A stretch of 64,000 nucleotides of DNA from Pleurocapsales cyanobacterium LEGE 06147 (GTDB taxonomy: Bacteria > Cyanobacteriota > Cyanobacteriia > Cyanobacteriales > Xenococcaceae), in NCBI GenBank assembly GCA_015207585.1, contig JADEWQ010000018.1, forward strand, positions 1-64,000, written 5' to 3'. Positions 9,637 to 17,705 of this stretch are shown piece by piece (the first letter of the stretch is position 1; the number at the start of each line of letters is the position of its first letter). The notes beneath the pieces are model-generated. The model was not told where the DNA came from, did no database searches, and saw only the letters and a list, made by a program, of their open reading frames with translations. The translations under genes and the position numbers were made by a program.

Positions 9637-11007
9637 ATGTATAATCACTTCATTGCCTTATTACGCTATATCAAACTGTGTCATCGATGGTTGGAATGCA
9701 ATCCTGAAATTTCTTATAGAAAAGATTTGCGGGCACAGTTACATCTAGCTTCTCTCTTGTCAAAAGAACTAGAATTAGCTAAATTATTTCAGCCTAAAGT
9801 ACTAATAAAGACAACTAATACTCGCAGTTGTGAATGCCCGACTAATAAAGTGAATCTTAGTAAGTGTACTCAGAATATAGTTAATTTAGAAAGCGATCGC
9901 TTTAAAGCTAAAGATAGCCCCCCTCAATTTCGGCAATCTCCAGCTTTTGCAGAATACTTGCTCGATTGTCTTCCCTACTATCTTTTTGTTGTCGAGCGGG
10001 AAACTCAGCAGATTTCTTTCTGTAACCAATTAATGGCAAGGGGTCTGGGTTTTGACGAGCCACAACAAGTTCAAGGCAAAACTATCATCGAATGCTTCTT
10101 ACCAGAAAACGCCAACAAATTATTTGGAGACAATCTTGTAGTTTTAGAATTAAACCAATCTTTACGTCAGCAAAAAGCCATATCTCTAGCAGATGGTCAT
10201 CATTATTTTGATACAGAAATAATTCCCTTAAAAAAACCTGATGGAGAAGTTCATTCGTTGCTCTATGCTTTAAGCGATGTACCCGATTTAGTTGCTACCA
10301 AGAAAGCTCTATCTAAACGCACCGCTCAACTAGAGGCTGCCAATAAAGAATTGGAATCATTTTCTTACTCCGTTTCCCACGATTTACAAACACCTCTAAG
10401 AGTTATTAATGGTTTTAGTGATGTATTATGGGAACGCCACTGCGACAAATTCGACCATCAAGAAAAACACTATTTACAGAGAATTAAAGCCAACACCAAG
10501 CGAATGAGCGAACTGATCGATACTTTGCTGCAATTGTCGCAAATAACCCGCTCTCAGATGCAGTTGACAACCGTAGATCTTAGCGCGATCGCTACAGAAA
10601 TTGCCGCCGAACTTCAAAGCACTCAACCAGATAGGCAAGTAGAATTTAAAATTACGCCTGGATTAATTGCTAATGGCGATCGCAGCTTACTGCGCATTGT
10701 CATGAACAATCTTTTAGATAATGCTTGGAAATACACGTCAAAACGAATGTCTGCCCTAATCGAGTTTGATGTCATAACTTCATCTAAACAACCACCAACT
10801 TATTTAATTAGAGATAACGGTGCTGGTTTCGATCCCACCTACGCCGACAAATTATTTATTCCTTTTCAACGCTTTCATTCAGAGGCAGAGTTTCCCGGTA
10901 CGGGAATTGGTCTGGCTACCGTTCAACGTATTATCTATCGTCATGGCGGTTGCGTTTGGGCTGAAGGCAATCCCGAACAAGGTGCAGTATTTTACTTTTC
11001 TTTGTAA
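9637..11007 (+). CDS. PAS-domain sensor histidine kinase, phytochrome-type core
   Basis: The frame opens at a TTG (9610), but the first ATG at 9637 is the preferred start (456 residues). After a helical N-terminal part with no recognised domain, a PAS domain lies at about 105-215 (DCLPYYLFVVERETQQISFC). A coiled coil follows (KRTAQLEAANKELESFS), then a HisKA domain with the phosphoacceptor histidine in SYSVSHDLQTPL and a HATPase_c domain (N box MNNLLDNAWKY, G boxes RDNGAGFDP and GTGIGLATV). This core is of the same type as the second kinase of the large protein at 41842-47412. No transmembrane segment is seen, so it should be a cytoplasmic sensor. A partner regulator is not adjacent. Confidence 0.85.
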   Translation: MYNHFIALLRYIKLCHRWLECNPEISYRKDLRAQLHLASLLSKELELAKLFQPKVLIKTTNTRSCECPTNKVNLSKCTQNIVNLESDRFKAKDSPPQFRQSPAFAEYLLDCLPYYLFVVERETQQISFCNQLMARGLGFDEPQQVQGKTIIECFLPENANKLFGDNLVVLELNQSLRQQKAISLADGHHYFDTEIIPLKKPDGEVHSLLYALSDVPDLVATKKALSKRTAQLEAANKELESFSYSVSHDLQTPLRVINGFSDVLWERHCDKFDHQEKHYLQRIKANTKRMSELIDTLLQLSQITRSQMQLTTVDLSAIATEIAAELQSTQPDRQVEFKITPGLIANGDRSLLRIVMNNLLDNAWKYTSKRMSALIEFDVITSSKQPPTYLIRDNGAGFDPTYADKLFIPFQRFHSEAEFPGTGIGLATVQRIIYRHGGCVWAEGNPEQGAVFYFSL

Positions 11008-11079
11008 TTAATAATTGGGAATTGACTGAAAGAGGTGTTAGATGGTGGTGAATTATTACTTAACCCGAACTCAGGTTGC

Positions 11080-11793
11080 TTACTGTTCTTCTTGTTGTTG
11101 TATTTGAGGAAGATTAGGCATGCAGATCAGGTTATCTTCTCGAATAAAGATTAATCCTTGACGGCGTAACTTTCCCATCAGGCGGGTAACGGTTACGCGA
11201 GTAGAACCAATCGCACTACCAATTTGGGCATGAGTTAATAGGTAGGGCAAACAATAACCCTGTTCGCAAGGCTCGCCGTATTCTTCAATTAATAGGGTTA
11301 AAAAACTTATTAGTCGTTCACTAGTTCGTCTTTGCCCTAAAGCACTCAGCCAAAGAAGTTTACGCTGATGTTGATAGCGAAATGCTTCGTATACTTCCTT
11401 GCGAAAATGGGGCCAATTGTCTAAGTCGTGCCAGTACATCCAGACTACTACAGTTCGGTCTACATGAGCATAGGCTTGAAGATTAAAGGGCGACTGTGCC
11501 ACAATCTCAAAAGGATGACCGGCATCGACAAAACCTAAAAATGCTTCCTCGGGAAATTCAGATGAGGATTCCCTTGGTTCTGGCTCGTCTTCTTCTGGCA
11601 GTATATTTAATTGAGCGGTGCCTACTAAACGAATAGCTCCCCGATGTACCAAGTAAAGCAATCCCGGACGTGCAGGTATGCGCTCGTCTTTTCTGAAAGA
11701 GCGATCGCGATAGTGTGTTTGTGCCCAATCAATAATGCGTTGCCAAGTCAGAAAAGGGCGAGCTGCTTCTAAAGAGCGATCGGAGAAGTGCAT
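11080..11793 (-). CDS. Crp/Fnr family transcriptional regulator with acidic insert
   Basis: A 237-residue regulator with a cyclic-nucleotide-binding-like beta-barrel (about residues 35-125) and a C-terminal winged helix. The recognition segment IGSTRVTVTRLMGKLRRQG is nearly the same as that of the nitrogen regulator NtcA. The effector domain is unlike NtcA, however, and carries a highly acidic insertion (EEDEPEPRESSSEFPEE) at about 66-82. The DNA target may therefore resemble NtcA sites (GTA-N8-TAC), by inference. It is divergent from the DALR-domain gene with only 43 bp between their starts, so it may control that gene. Confidence 0.85.
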   Translation of the reverse strand: MHFSDRSLEAARPFLTWQRIIDWAQTHYRDRSFRKDERIPARPGLLYLVHRGAIRLVGTAQLNILPEEDEPEPRESSSEFPEEAFLGFVDAGHPFEIVAQSPFNLQAYAHVDRTVVVWMYWHDLDNWPHFRKEVYEAFRYQHQRKLLWLSALGQRRTSERLISFLTLLIEEYGEPCEQGYCLPYLLTHAQIGSAIGSTRVTVTRLMGKLRRQGLIFIREDNLICMPNLPQIQQQEEQ

Positions 11794-11836
11794 AGGGAGG
11801 AGCCAAACTGATCCGTAAACGCATAATAGATCTTAC

Positions 11837-12781
11837 ATGGATAGCAAAGTATCAAAAAATACTTTCTTACATAAGTTTGTTAAATTACATCTCGCTCAGT
11901 GTGATTTAGCCATTGTCAATCTACTGCAGCAGCAGCTGGTCAAAACAATCGATTTATATCAGCAAAGCAAAAATTTGACCCTAAAAAAAGAAAAGTTAAC
12001 AAAACTAATTGCCAATACCACAATTGTTCGCGATTCGTCTAAGCAACAACCAACAGAAATGGTTTATCGATGTGCGGTTGCTCTTCCTCTAGCCCATCAG
12101 TTTAAATTACCACCCCTAGAAATAGCTGAAGAACTAGCCCAACTTTTAGCGATCGCCAGTTACGAGTCGCCAACTGTTCCTTACTTAGAGTTTACCGTTC
12201 GCGTGCTTTCTCCAGGCTGGATCGATTTGGCGTTGAGCGATCGCTCTCTAGCTATTTGGCTACAAATATTGGTTGAGGAGATACAGAAAGGGAAGGGGAG
12301 ACGGGGAGACGGGAAGACGGGGAGAGAGGGAAAAGATGAACAAAATTTGTTGCCGCTTCAATACGTCCACGCTCGTTGTTGTTCGTTACTGCGTTTGGGG
12401 CATCAGGAAAGTCTAATTGAGCTTAAGGAGGTACTTTTTAGTGAATCATCCTGGCAAATTGTCGAACCAAATCCAATTCCTTGGCTCGATCTCCAAGGAA
12501 ATTTTCAGTTAACACATCCGAGCGAACGTCGTTTGCTAGTTCAGCTATTCATAGTAGTTGATGAATTTGCCCGATTGCAGCAAGGAAATTGGAGACAATT
12601 AGCTCAGAATTTGAGCGAAGCGATGCTAGCTTTTACTGCTGAGTGCCGTATTTGGGGAGAGGTAAAGCAGCAAAAACCCCAATTAGCACGGGCAAGATTG
12701 GGCATAATTGCTTTAGTACAATGGTATTTACAAAAACTATTACAAGAAAAATTGAGTATTTTGGCGATCGCCGAACTGTGA
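11837..12781 (+). CDS. ArgRS-derived DALR anticodon-binding domain protein
   Basis: The 314-residue protein aligns by eye with the non-catalytic parts of class I arginyl-tRNA synthetase. Its C-terminal region has the DALR-type motif QYVHARCCSLLR (about residue 173-184) and the helical bundle that reads the tRNA anticodon. The N-terminal half contains an Add1-like segment (LPPLEIAEELAQLL). The catalytic Rossmann fold with HIGH and KMSKS motifs is missing, so it cannot charge tRNA. It may bind tRNA or another RNA. Residues about 151-169 (KGKGRRGDGKTGREGKDEQ) are encoded by a purine-rich GGGGAGACG-type repeat at about 12286-12340 that seems to have entered the gene in frame. Confidence 0.75.
   Translation: MDSKVSKNTFLHKFVKLHLAQCDLAIVNLLQQQLVKTIDLYQQSKNLTLKKEKLTKLIANTTIVRDSSKQQPTEMVYRCAVALPLAHQFKLPPLEIAEELAQLLAIASYESPTVPYLEFTVRVLSPGWIDLALSDRSLAIWLQILVEEIQKGKGRRGDGKTGREGKDEQNLLPLQYVHARCCSLLRLGHQESLIELKEVLFSESSWQIVEPNPIPWLDLQGNFQLTHPSERRLLVQLFIVVDEFARLQQGNWRQLAQNLSEAMLAFTAECRIWGEVKQQKPQLARARLGIIALVQWYLQKLLQEKLSILAIAEL
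12286..12340. repeat. In-frame purine-rich GGGGAGACGG repeat within the DALR gene
   Basis: Imperfect tandem units of GGGGAGACGG interrupt the conserved part of the DALR protein. Related text, often GGGGACACGGGG or its complement CCCCGTCTCCCC, appears inside the kinase genes at 43676-43740 and 50175-50285 and in the gaps at 24700 and 34720. Confidence 0.6.
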
Positions 12782-12819
12782 AATAAATATTTACACAAAA
12801 AAAGCCTCAAAATATTGAC

Positions 12820-12909
12820 AAAAATCCAAAATTCACCTAGAATTCTTATCGTGTGAGGAGCGAACCAGTCAGAGAACCGAGACGAAACACGGCAAGTCGT
12901 CGGTTCTCT
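12820..12909 (-). ncRNA. yfr1: Possible Yfr1-like small RNA
   Basis: On the reverse strand a strong hairpin (AGAGAACCGA paired with TCGGTTCTCT, 12909-12871) is followed, after nine bases, by the unpaired motif GCTCCTCACAC at 12861-12851. A weak AT hairpin with a T run follows (AATTC-TAGGT-GAATT, then GGATTTTTG). Yfr1 is a cyanobacterial sRNA defined by two stem-loops around ACUCCUCACAC, which pairs with ribosome binding sites of target mRNAs. One base of the eleven differs here. The first hairpin is longer than usual, so this is a candidate only. It lies downstream of the pfkB gene on the same strand. The hairpin could also terminate the opposite-strand DALR transcript. Confidence 0.5.
12871..12909 (+). 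terminator. Strong hairpin followed by a T-rich run
   Basis: AGAGAACCGA / TCGGTTCTCT plus an inner GACGA / TCGTC pairing, followed by TTCTGTTTCT on the plus strand, 90 bp after the DALR gene. It could serve as its Rho-independent terminator, and as the 5' stem of the reverse-strand sRNA candidate. Confidence 0.45.
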
Positions 12910-12936
12910 TTCTGTTTCTAGAGATAGGACTATTAC

Positions 12937-13917
12937 CTAATGCTGTTTGAGAAAAGCTTCTACTTCTGCGGCAGTAGGTTGAGCGGCGATCGCGCCAGAT
13001 TTAGTGGTAGTTAATCCCCCAACAGCACAAGCATAGGTAACTATTTCTCGAGCAATATCGGGATTGCTTAGGCTGCCTATACCTCGCTGACACAGTTGAT
13101 GGATAAAGCCTGCCAAAAAAGCATCTCCTGCACCAGTCGTATCTTCCACTTTGACTTTAAAGGGAGTAACTTTGCCTTCACTATTGCTCAGACAATAGCT
13201 GACATAAGCATCGCCGTTACTAACTAACACTCCTTCGACGGAATTGAAACGACCGGCGATCGCTCCAGCATCGGTTGTACCAAATAACCACTCGGCTTCC
13301 TCAGAGGCAAATTTGACAAAATCAGTATATTGCCACAACTGTTTAATTAGAGGAAGAGCTTCACTTTCGTCTGACCAAAACATGGGTCGCCAGTTGACAT
13401 CTAGCACGACTTTCAAGTCGTATTGTTCCGCTAGCTCTAAGGCTCGGAAAACAGCGGTTCTGGTTTGCGGATAGGCTAACTCGAGAGTGCCTATTACCAA
13501 AAATTCTGCTTTCAAAAATAGTTCTGTTGGTAAAGCTTCAGCTTGGAGGTAAGCATCGGCAAACTCATCGGGTTGACGTTTACCAAAACCAGCAAATTGG
13601 CGATCGCCTGTCTCTGTGCGAACTACATAAATTTGTCTGGTGGGAGCAGACGGATGGCGTTGAATGCCAGTGATATCTACTCCTACCGTCTCGAGCAGTT
13701 CGACTAACTCGTCTCCTGGTTCATCCTTACCTACACAACCGATAAAAGCAGCAGAAGTCCCCAGTTTTACTAATGCACAAGCAACATTAGCTGGCGCTCC
13801 TCCTGGATATGCAGTCCAAGATTCTACCTGTTCTACAGGACGGTTTAATTGATCTGCCAGGCAATCGAATAAAATTTCTCCCAGACAGATAACACGAGGA
13901 TAGCTACGATTAGTCAC
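12937..13917 (-). CDS. PfkB family carbohydrate kinase (fructokinase-like)
   Basis: The 326-residue protein is a ribokinase/PfkB fold sugar kinase. It begins with the family strand VICLGEILFDCLAD, has the first signature region at GGAPANVACALVKLG (about residue 39-53), and the second PfkB signature with catalytic aspartate at DTTGAGDAFLAGF (about 265-277). The set of motifs is closest to fructokinases, which phosphorylate fructose released from sucrose. That would fit the sucrose- or glucoside-type phosphorylase gene elsewhere in the window, but the two are 45 kb apart. Assignment of the sugar is by family resemblance only. Confidence 0.9.
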   Translation of the reverse strand: MTNRSYPRVICLGEILFDCLADQLNRPVEQVESWTAYPGGAPANVACALVKLGTSAAFIGCVGKDEPGDELVELLETVGVDITGIQRHPSAPTRQIYVVRTETGDRQFAGFGKRQPDEFADAYLQAEALPTELFLKAEFLVIGTLELAYPQTRTAVFRALELAEQYDLKVVLDVNWRPMFWSDESEALPLIKQLWQYTDFVKFASEEAEWLFGTTDAGAIAGRFNSVEGVLVSNGDAYVSYCLSNSEGKVTPFKVKVEDTTGAGDAFLAGFIHQLCQRGIGSLSNPDIAREIVTYACAVGGLTTTKSGAIAAQPTAAEVEAFLKQH

Positions 13918-13998
13918 TATGTCTCTTCATTTCGCTTCTTTTCTCAGACTATCGTTTTTGGGGACTGGAAAAATCAAATTGCAACTAATTTAAACTAT

Positions 13999-14448
13999 TT
14001 AAATTTCGCCGCGAATTTCCTCGACTACCCCGTCACGAATCAAGACTTCTACATTGAGCTTTTTGACCAAGTTATCTCCTTGCTGCAGACGAAAGAAGCT
14101 TTCCATCTGTGCTTGAACGACTTCTTGATTTAACTCTAACAACTGCACTTGTTGTAATTGCTGAAGAAATTGATTTTTTTTCTCAAGTATTTCGCTTTTC
14201 TTTTGATTGACCTGAGCTTGAATACTCTCGATCTGCTTGTTTACCTGCGGACCAATAGGTTTGATACTTTGTTGTTTAATTTCCTCAATCGTTCTGTGTC
14301 CCTGCATATCTAGCTGTTGTATTTGGGAATCGAGTTGATTGATTTGATTTTGGAGTTGTTGTTGAACTTCTTCTTTCCAACGGTTAGTAACGATAGCTTT
14401 AATCGTAACTGGTCTTTTTAATAGCAAGCTAGCAGTTCCGTTGTCCAT
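13999..14448 (-). CDS. YlqD family protein
   Basis: The 149-residue protein has the YlqD pattern: a short N-terminal strand (LLLKRPVTIKAIVTNRWKEE), a long coiled coil rich in Gln and Leu (about residues 30-105), and a C-terminal strand pair ending VEVLIRDGVVEEIRGEI. YlqD proteins occur in Firmicutes and cyanobacteria and have no established function. The gene is about 80 bp downstream of pfkB's start and transcribed in the same direction, so pfkB lies downstream and the two could share a transcript. Confidence 0.75.
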   Translation of the reverse strand: MDNGTASLLLKRPVTIKAIVTNRWKEEVQQQLQNQINQLDSQIQQLDMQGHRTIEEIKQQSIKPIGPQVNKQIESIQAQVNQKKSEILEKKNQFLQQLQQVQLLELNQEVVQAQMESFFRLQQGDNLVKKLNVEVLIRDGVVEEIRGEI

Positions 14449-14821
14449 AAGTGTTTTATCCTTTGTCTGTTGTACTGTAATTGTTTAACAGCGCGCTTCC
14501 GTGTGGGAAACGGTGAGCGAATTCGATTCGCTCGCTCTAGTCGTCCGTAGCGCGATGCCGAAGGCACGCTTTCAGCGACCGTTAGCCAATGGGTTTTCAG
14601 ATTAAAGATTATAGGTTGCCTTGAGGCAAAAACTAGTATTTTCTGAATATTTAACCTTTTAAGTTATAACCTTCTCTAAAAAAAATAAGGAAAATAGTTA
14701 AGTAAGAAGAAGTCAGTAGGGACGTAGCATGCTACGTCCGTACACCGAGTCAGAAGTCAGGAGTAAAAAGGAAATCCGTCGGGAAGCAAGTTCCGGCTTC
14801 GACTCTCTCAGCGCACTCAAA
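14449..14821. other. Repeat-rich intergenic region
   Basis: This 370-bp gap has no gene. A GC-rich island (about 14485-14600) contains TGCC-TTC-GGCA and GAGCGAATTCGATTCGCTC hairpins. A 28-bp palindrome follows at 14716-14743. The gap ends in CAGCGCACTCAA at 14809-14820, which matches the right end of the 96-bp element and abuts the stop codon of the synthetase gene. Confidence 0.6.
14716..14743. repeat. 28-bp dispersed palindrome, copy 3
   Basis: Arms GTAGGGACGTAGCA and TGCTACGTCCGTAC are inverted with a single mismatch. It has the same length and outer bases as the copies at 168 and 5729, but a different core. Confidence 0.75.
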
Positions 14822-16765
14822 TTAATCTCTAAACATGCTATCGATTAGATATTGATAGCGTTCGTAAATTACTGGACGCTTAATTTTTAGAGTTTGGGTC
14901 ATCATCCCGTTTTCAATAGAGAAGGGTTGTCCAATGAGTCTGAATGGACCGATGCGATCGTCAGCACGATAGCCGGGACGGTTTTTTACTTCGCGGTTTA
15001 ATTCTTGACGAATTAACTGGTAAATCTCTTTGCTATGAAGATCGCTGGCTTCGACTTCTTCTGGAGAAGCATGAGGACTGGGTAAATTGAGATTCAGTTG
15101 TTGGTTAGTTGTCCATTGTTGTAGTGCTTCGAGATTGGGTACGATTAAAGCACCGAGCGATCGCTGGTCTTGACCGACTAACATAATTTGGTCGATATAG
15201 GGACTGCGAACGCAAGCATCTTCAATCGGTTGCGGTTCGATATTTTCTCCGTTGGAGAGAACGATGGTATCTTTAACCCTACCCGTCAGCACTAAATCGT
15301 TAGTTGGAGTTATCCAACCCAGATCCCCGCTGTCGAACCAACCTTCAGTGTCGATCGCTTTTGCGGTAGCTTCTGGATTTTTATAGTAACCCTGCATAAC
15401 TTGGGGACCGCGAATCAATACTAATCCTCGTTGACCTAAAGGTAAGGTTTGACGACTATCGGGATCGACAATTTTAATTTCTGTCTGGGGAATCGGTCTG
15501 CCTGCCGTCCCTCTTATATTATGGTTGGGAGAACGAGCATTAGTAACGGGAGAAGTTTCTGTTAATCCGTAACCAACAAGTAAAGGAATATTTACTATTT
15601 CATAAAAGTCATCTAAATGTTTGGCTAAGGAACCGCCACCGCTAATAATCGTTTTGATATTGCCGCCTACAGCATCGCGCACTTTGCGGTAGACAATTTT
15701 GTCTGCCAAGGCGTGCAGGGGAAACAGCAGACTGGCTTTGATTTGAGCGAGAAAGCGATAGCTTTTGGAGACATGAAAATGCTCTAAGCTAAGATTGTGG
15801 GCAATTCTCTTGGCAACAACATATTGTTCCGATACGCCGAAGAAAAAGTTAATCAATTTTTGTCGCCAATTTGGTTGTTCTCTAAATTGTCTTTGTACTC
15901 CTTCATAAATAGATTCCCATAAACGCGGAACCCCTACCATATAATGGGGCTTGTATTGTTGTAAATCTTTTTTAATGGAGCGCAAATTAGTGTAATAAAG
16001 AGTGCAACCATGAGAGAGAAGAAAGTATTCGCCACTACGCTCATAAGCGTGCCAACTAGGAAGAATACTGAGAGCGCGATCGCCGACTTTGGGCTGAATT
16101 ACTGCTTCAAGATTAATTATTTGGTGCAGTAAATTACCGTGAGATAGCATTGCCCCTTTGGGTTTTCCGGTCGTGCCAGAAGTGTAGATCAGGGTTGCTA
16201 GAGTTTCTTTATTTTGTGGAACCAATTGCAGTTGCTGTTTTGTCCCTATTGTCATTAATTGTTGGTAATTAACAATTCTTACAGGGAGATCGCCTTCAGC
16301 TATTTCACCATCGTAAAGAATTACTACTAGTTCTATAGGCAAGTTATTCAGGTGAGAAGACAATTTATGGAAAGTGTCTGAGTTCTCAACTACTAAACTA
16401 GTGCTATCGCTATGCTCTAAAATATATAGCAATTCTTGTGGTTCTGCCGCTGAAGAACGAACTACATTTACTGCCCCTGCAGTCATAATTCCTTGATCGG
16501 CAATAAACCAGCGAGGACTATTGTCGGCAAACAAAGAAACTTTCGATTGCGGTTTGACTCCTAAAGCTTGTAAACCAGCTGCAAATTGCTGAATCTGTTT
16601 AGCTAAATCTCTGTAAGTAACGGTTACTTCTGGTTTGGCATGAGGAGCGCACAGTGCTATTGTATCACCAAATTCTTGGGCTGCTATTGACCAAATTTTT
16701 GGCAAAGAGTCAACAGTTAAGTAATCGAGTGAATTGTTTTCATAAGAGTTTGTCGATTGATTCAT
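14822..16765 (-). CDS. Long-chain acyl-CoA/acyl-ACP synthetase (AMP-binding)
   Basis: The 647-residue product is an adenylate-forming enzyme. The phosphate-binding motif TLIYTSGTTGKPKGAMLSHG lies at about residues 190-209, the A5-type motif GYGLTETSPV at about 395-404, and the hinge region SGDLGWITPTNDLVLTGRVKD at about 476-496. It should activate free fatty acids with ATP. In cyanobacteria the member of this family (Aas, slr1609 type) recycles fatty acids as acyl-ACP. That identity is likely but not proven here. No transmembrane segment is obvious. The gene stands alone, with a repeat-rich gap at its 3' end. Confidence 0.9.
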   Translation of the reverse strand: MNQSTNSYENNSLDYLTVDSLPKIWSIAAQEFGDTIALCAPHAKPEVTVTYRDLAKQIQQFAAGLQALGVKPQSKVSLFADNSPRWFIADQGIMTAGAVNVVRSSAAEPQELLYILEHSDSTSLVVENSDTFHKLSSHLNNLPIELVVILYDGEIAEGDLPVRIVNYQQLMTIGTKQQLQLVPQNKETLATLIYTSGTTGKPKGAMLSHGNLLHQIINLEAVIQPKVGDRALSILPSWHAYERSGEYFLLSHGCTLYYTNLRSIKKDLQQYKPHYMVGVPRLWESIYEGVQRQFREQPNWRQKLINFFFGVSEQYVVAKRIAHNLSLEHFHVSKSYRFLAQIKASLLFPLHALADKIVYRKVRDAVGGNIKTIISGGGSLAKHLDDFYEIVNIPLLVGYGLTETSPVTNARSPNHNIRGTAGRPIPQTEIKIVDPDSRQTLPLGQRGLVLIRGPQVMQGYYKNPEATAKAIDTEGWFDSGDLGWITPTNDLVLTGRVKDTIVLSNGENIEPQPIEDACVRSPYIDQIMLVGQDQRSLGALIVPNLEALQQWTTNQQLNLNLPSPHASPEEVEASDLHSKEIYQLIRQELNREVKNRPGYRADDRIGPFRLIGQPFSIENGMMTQTLKIKRPVIYERYQYLIDSMFRD

Positions 16766-16995
16766 GGGTGAAAATTGAGAGAATATGAGAGTTGTATTTA
16801 GACTAAAATTAATAATCTATTTCTTCTTTTAGAATAATCCTCTGCCCGAAATCTATGTAAATACGGATAGACACATTTACTTTTGTCTACTTTTATTTAA
16901 GTAAGTTTACTGAGCAAGCAATGTAATTAATTTTAAAAAACTGTCTCACCAATAAACAGACAACTGTCCAAATATTTTTACCGTCATTTCAGCAA

Positions 16996-17688
16996 TCAAT
17001 TTATTTCTAAGTATCTAGAAGAGTACTTAAATATTTTCTTGTTAAGTTCTTCTAAAAGAAAACAAGCAAGCGCAAAACAGGGGAATAGAGCAATGACCGA
17101 TACTACTCCAACAGAACTACCGCTACTAACTAAACCTAATTTTGCCAGTGCGTGGTAATAGATTAGATGAAAAAGATATAAAGAGTAAGAATAATTACCC
17201 ACAGATGCTAACAATGATTTCAAAGGAAATTGAGGATTGGTATAAATAGAAAGACAGCAGAAAATAGGAGTTACGATCGTCAATAATGGTGCTATTTGGC
17301 TGCCCGTCTCGGGAAAACGAGTATAATATACTAGGAAAAGAAAAGATACAAAAGCGATCGCAGTTAATTTAATGCTCAGATCGTCTGGTGGATATTGCTT
17401 AATTACCGTAAGCAAGTTAGGTAATGCTAGCCCCTGGGCAAATAAAAATAAGTGTCCCATAAACACATATCGATAGACGAAATAATCTCTACTATATGGT
17501 ATGGATGTAAGGGGAAAAGCAATAAAAGAAAGAAGTATTCAGAAAATTATTAATATTAAATAATTCCCGATCCCTACTTTATATTCTCTATAATCTGGTG
17601 ATAAATAAGAATTAACATAATGATTTATTAACACGACAATAATAGCAAAACCCTTGAGTACCAAGATAATGTTTTGTTTTGTTTGCAT
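16996..17688 (-). pseudogene. Acyltransferase-3 family remnant with in-frame TGA
   Basis: A single frame runs from an ATG at 17688 to the stop at 16996, broken only by a TGA at 17539-17541 (codon 50). The first 49 codons (MQTKQNIILVLKGFAIIVVL...) look like the start of a membrane acyltransferase of the OafA/acyltransferase-3 type. The later part has several membrane helices and the typical YSLYLFHLIYYHAL segment near the C-terminus. Even with the TGA read through, the total of about 230 codons is well short of the usual 340 or more, so an internal deletion is also likely. A downstream GTG at 17466 could still start a 156-residue fragment. Confidence 0.75.
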
Positions 17689-17705
17689 TTATTTTTTATT
17701 AATAA

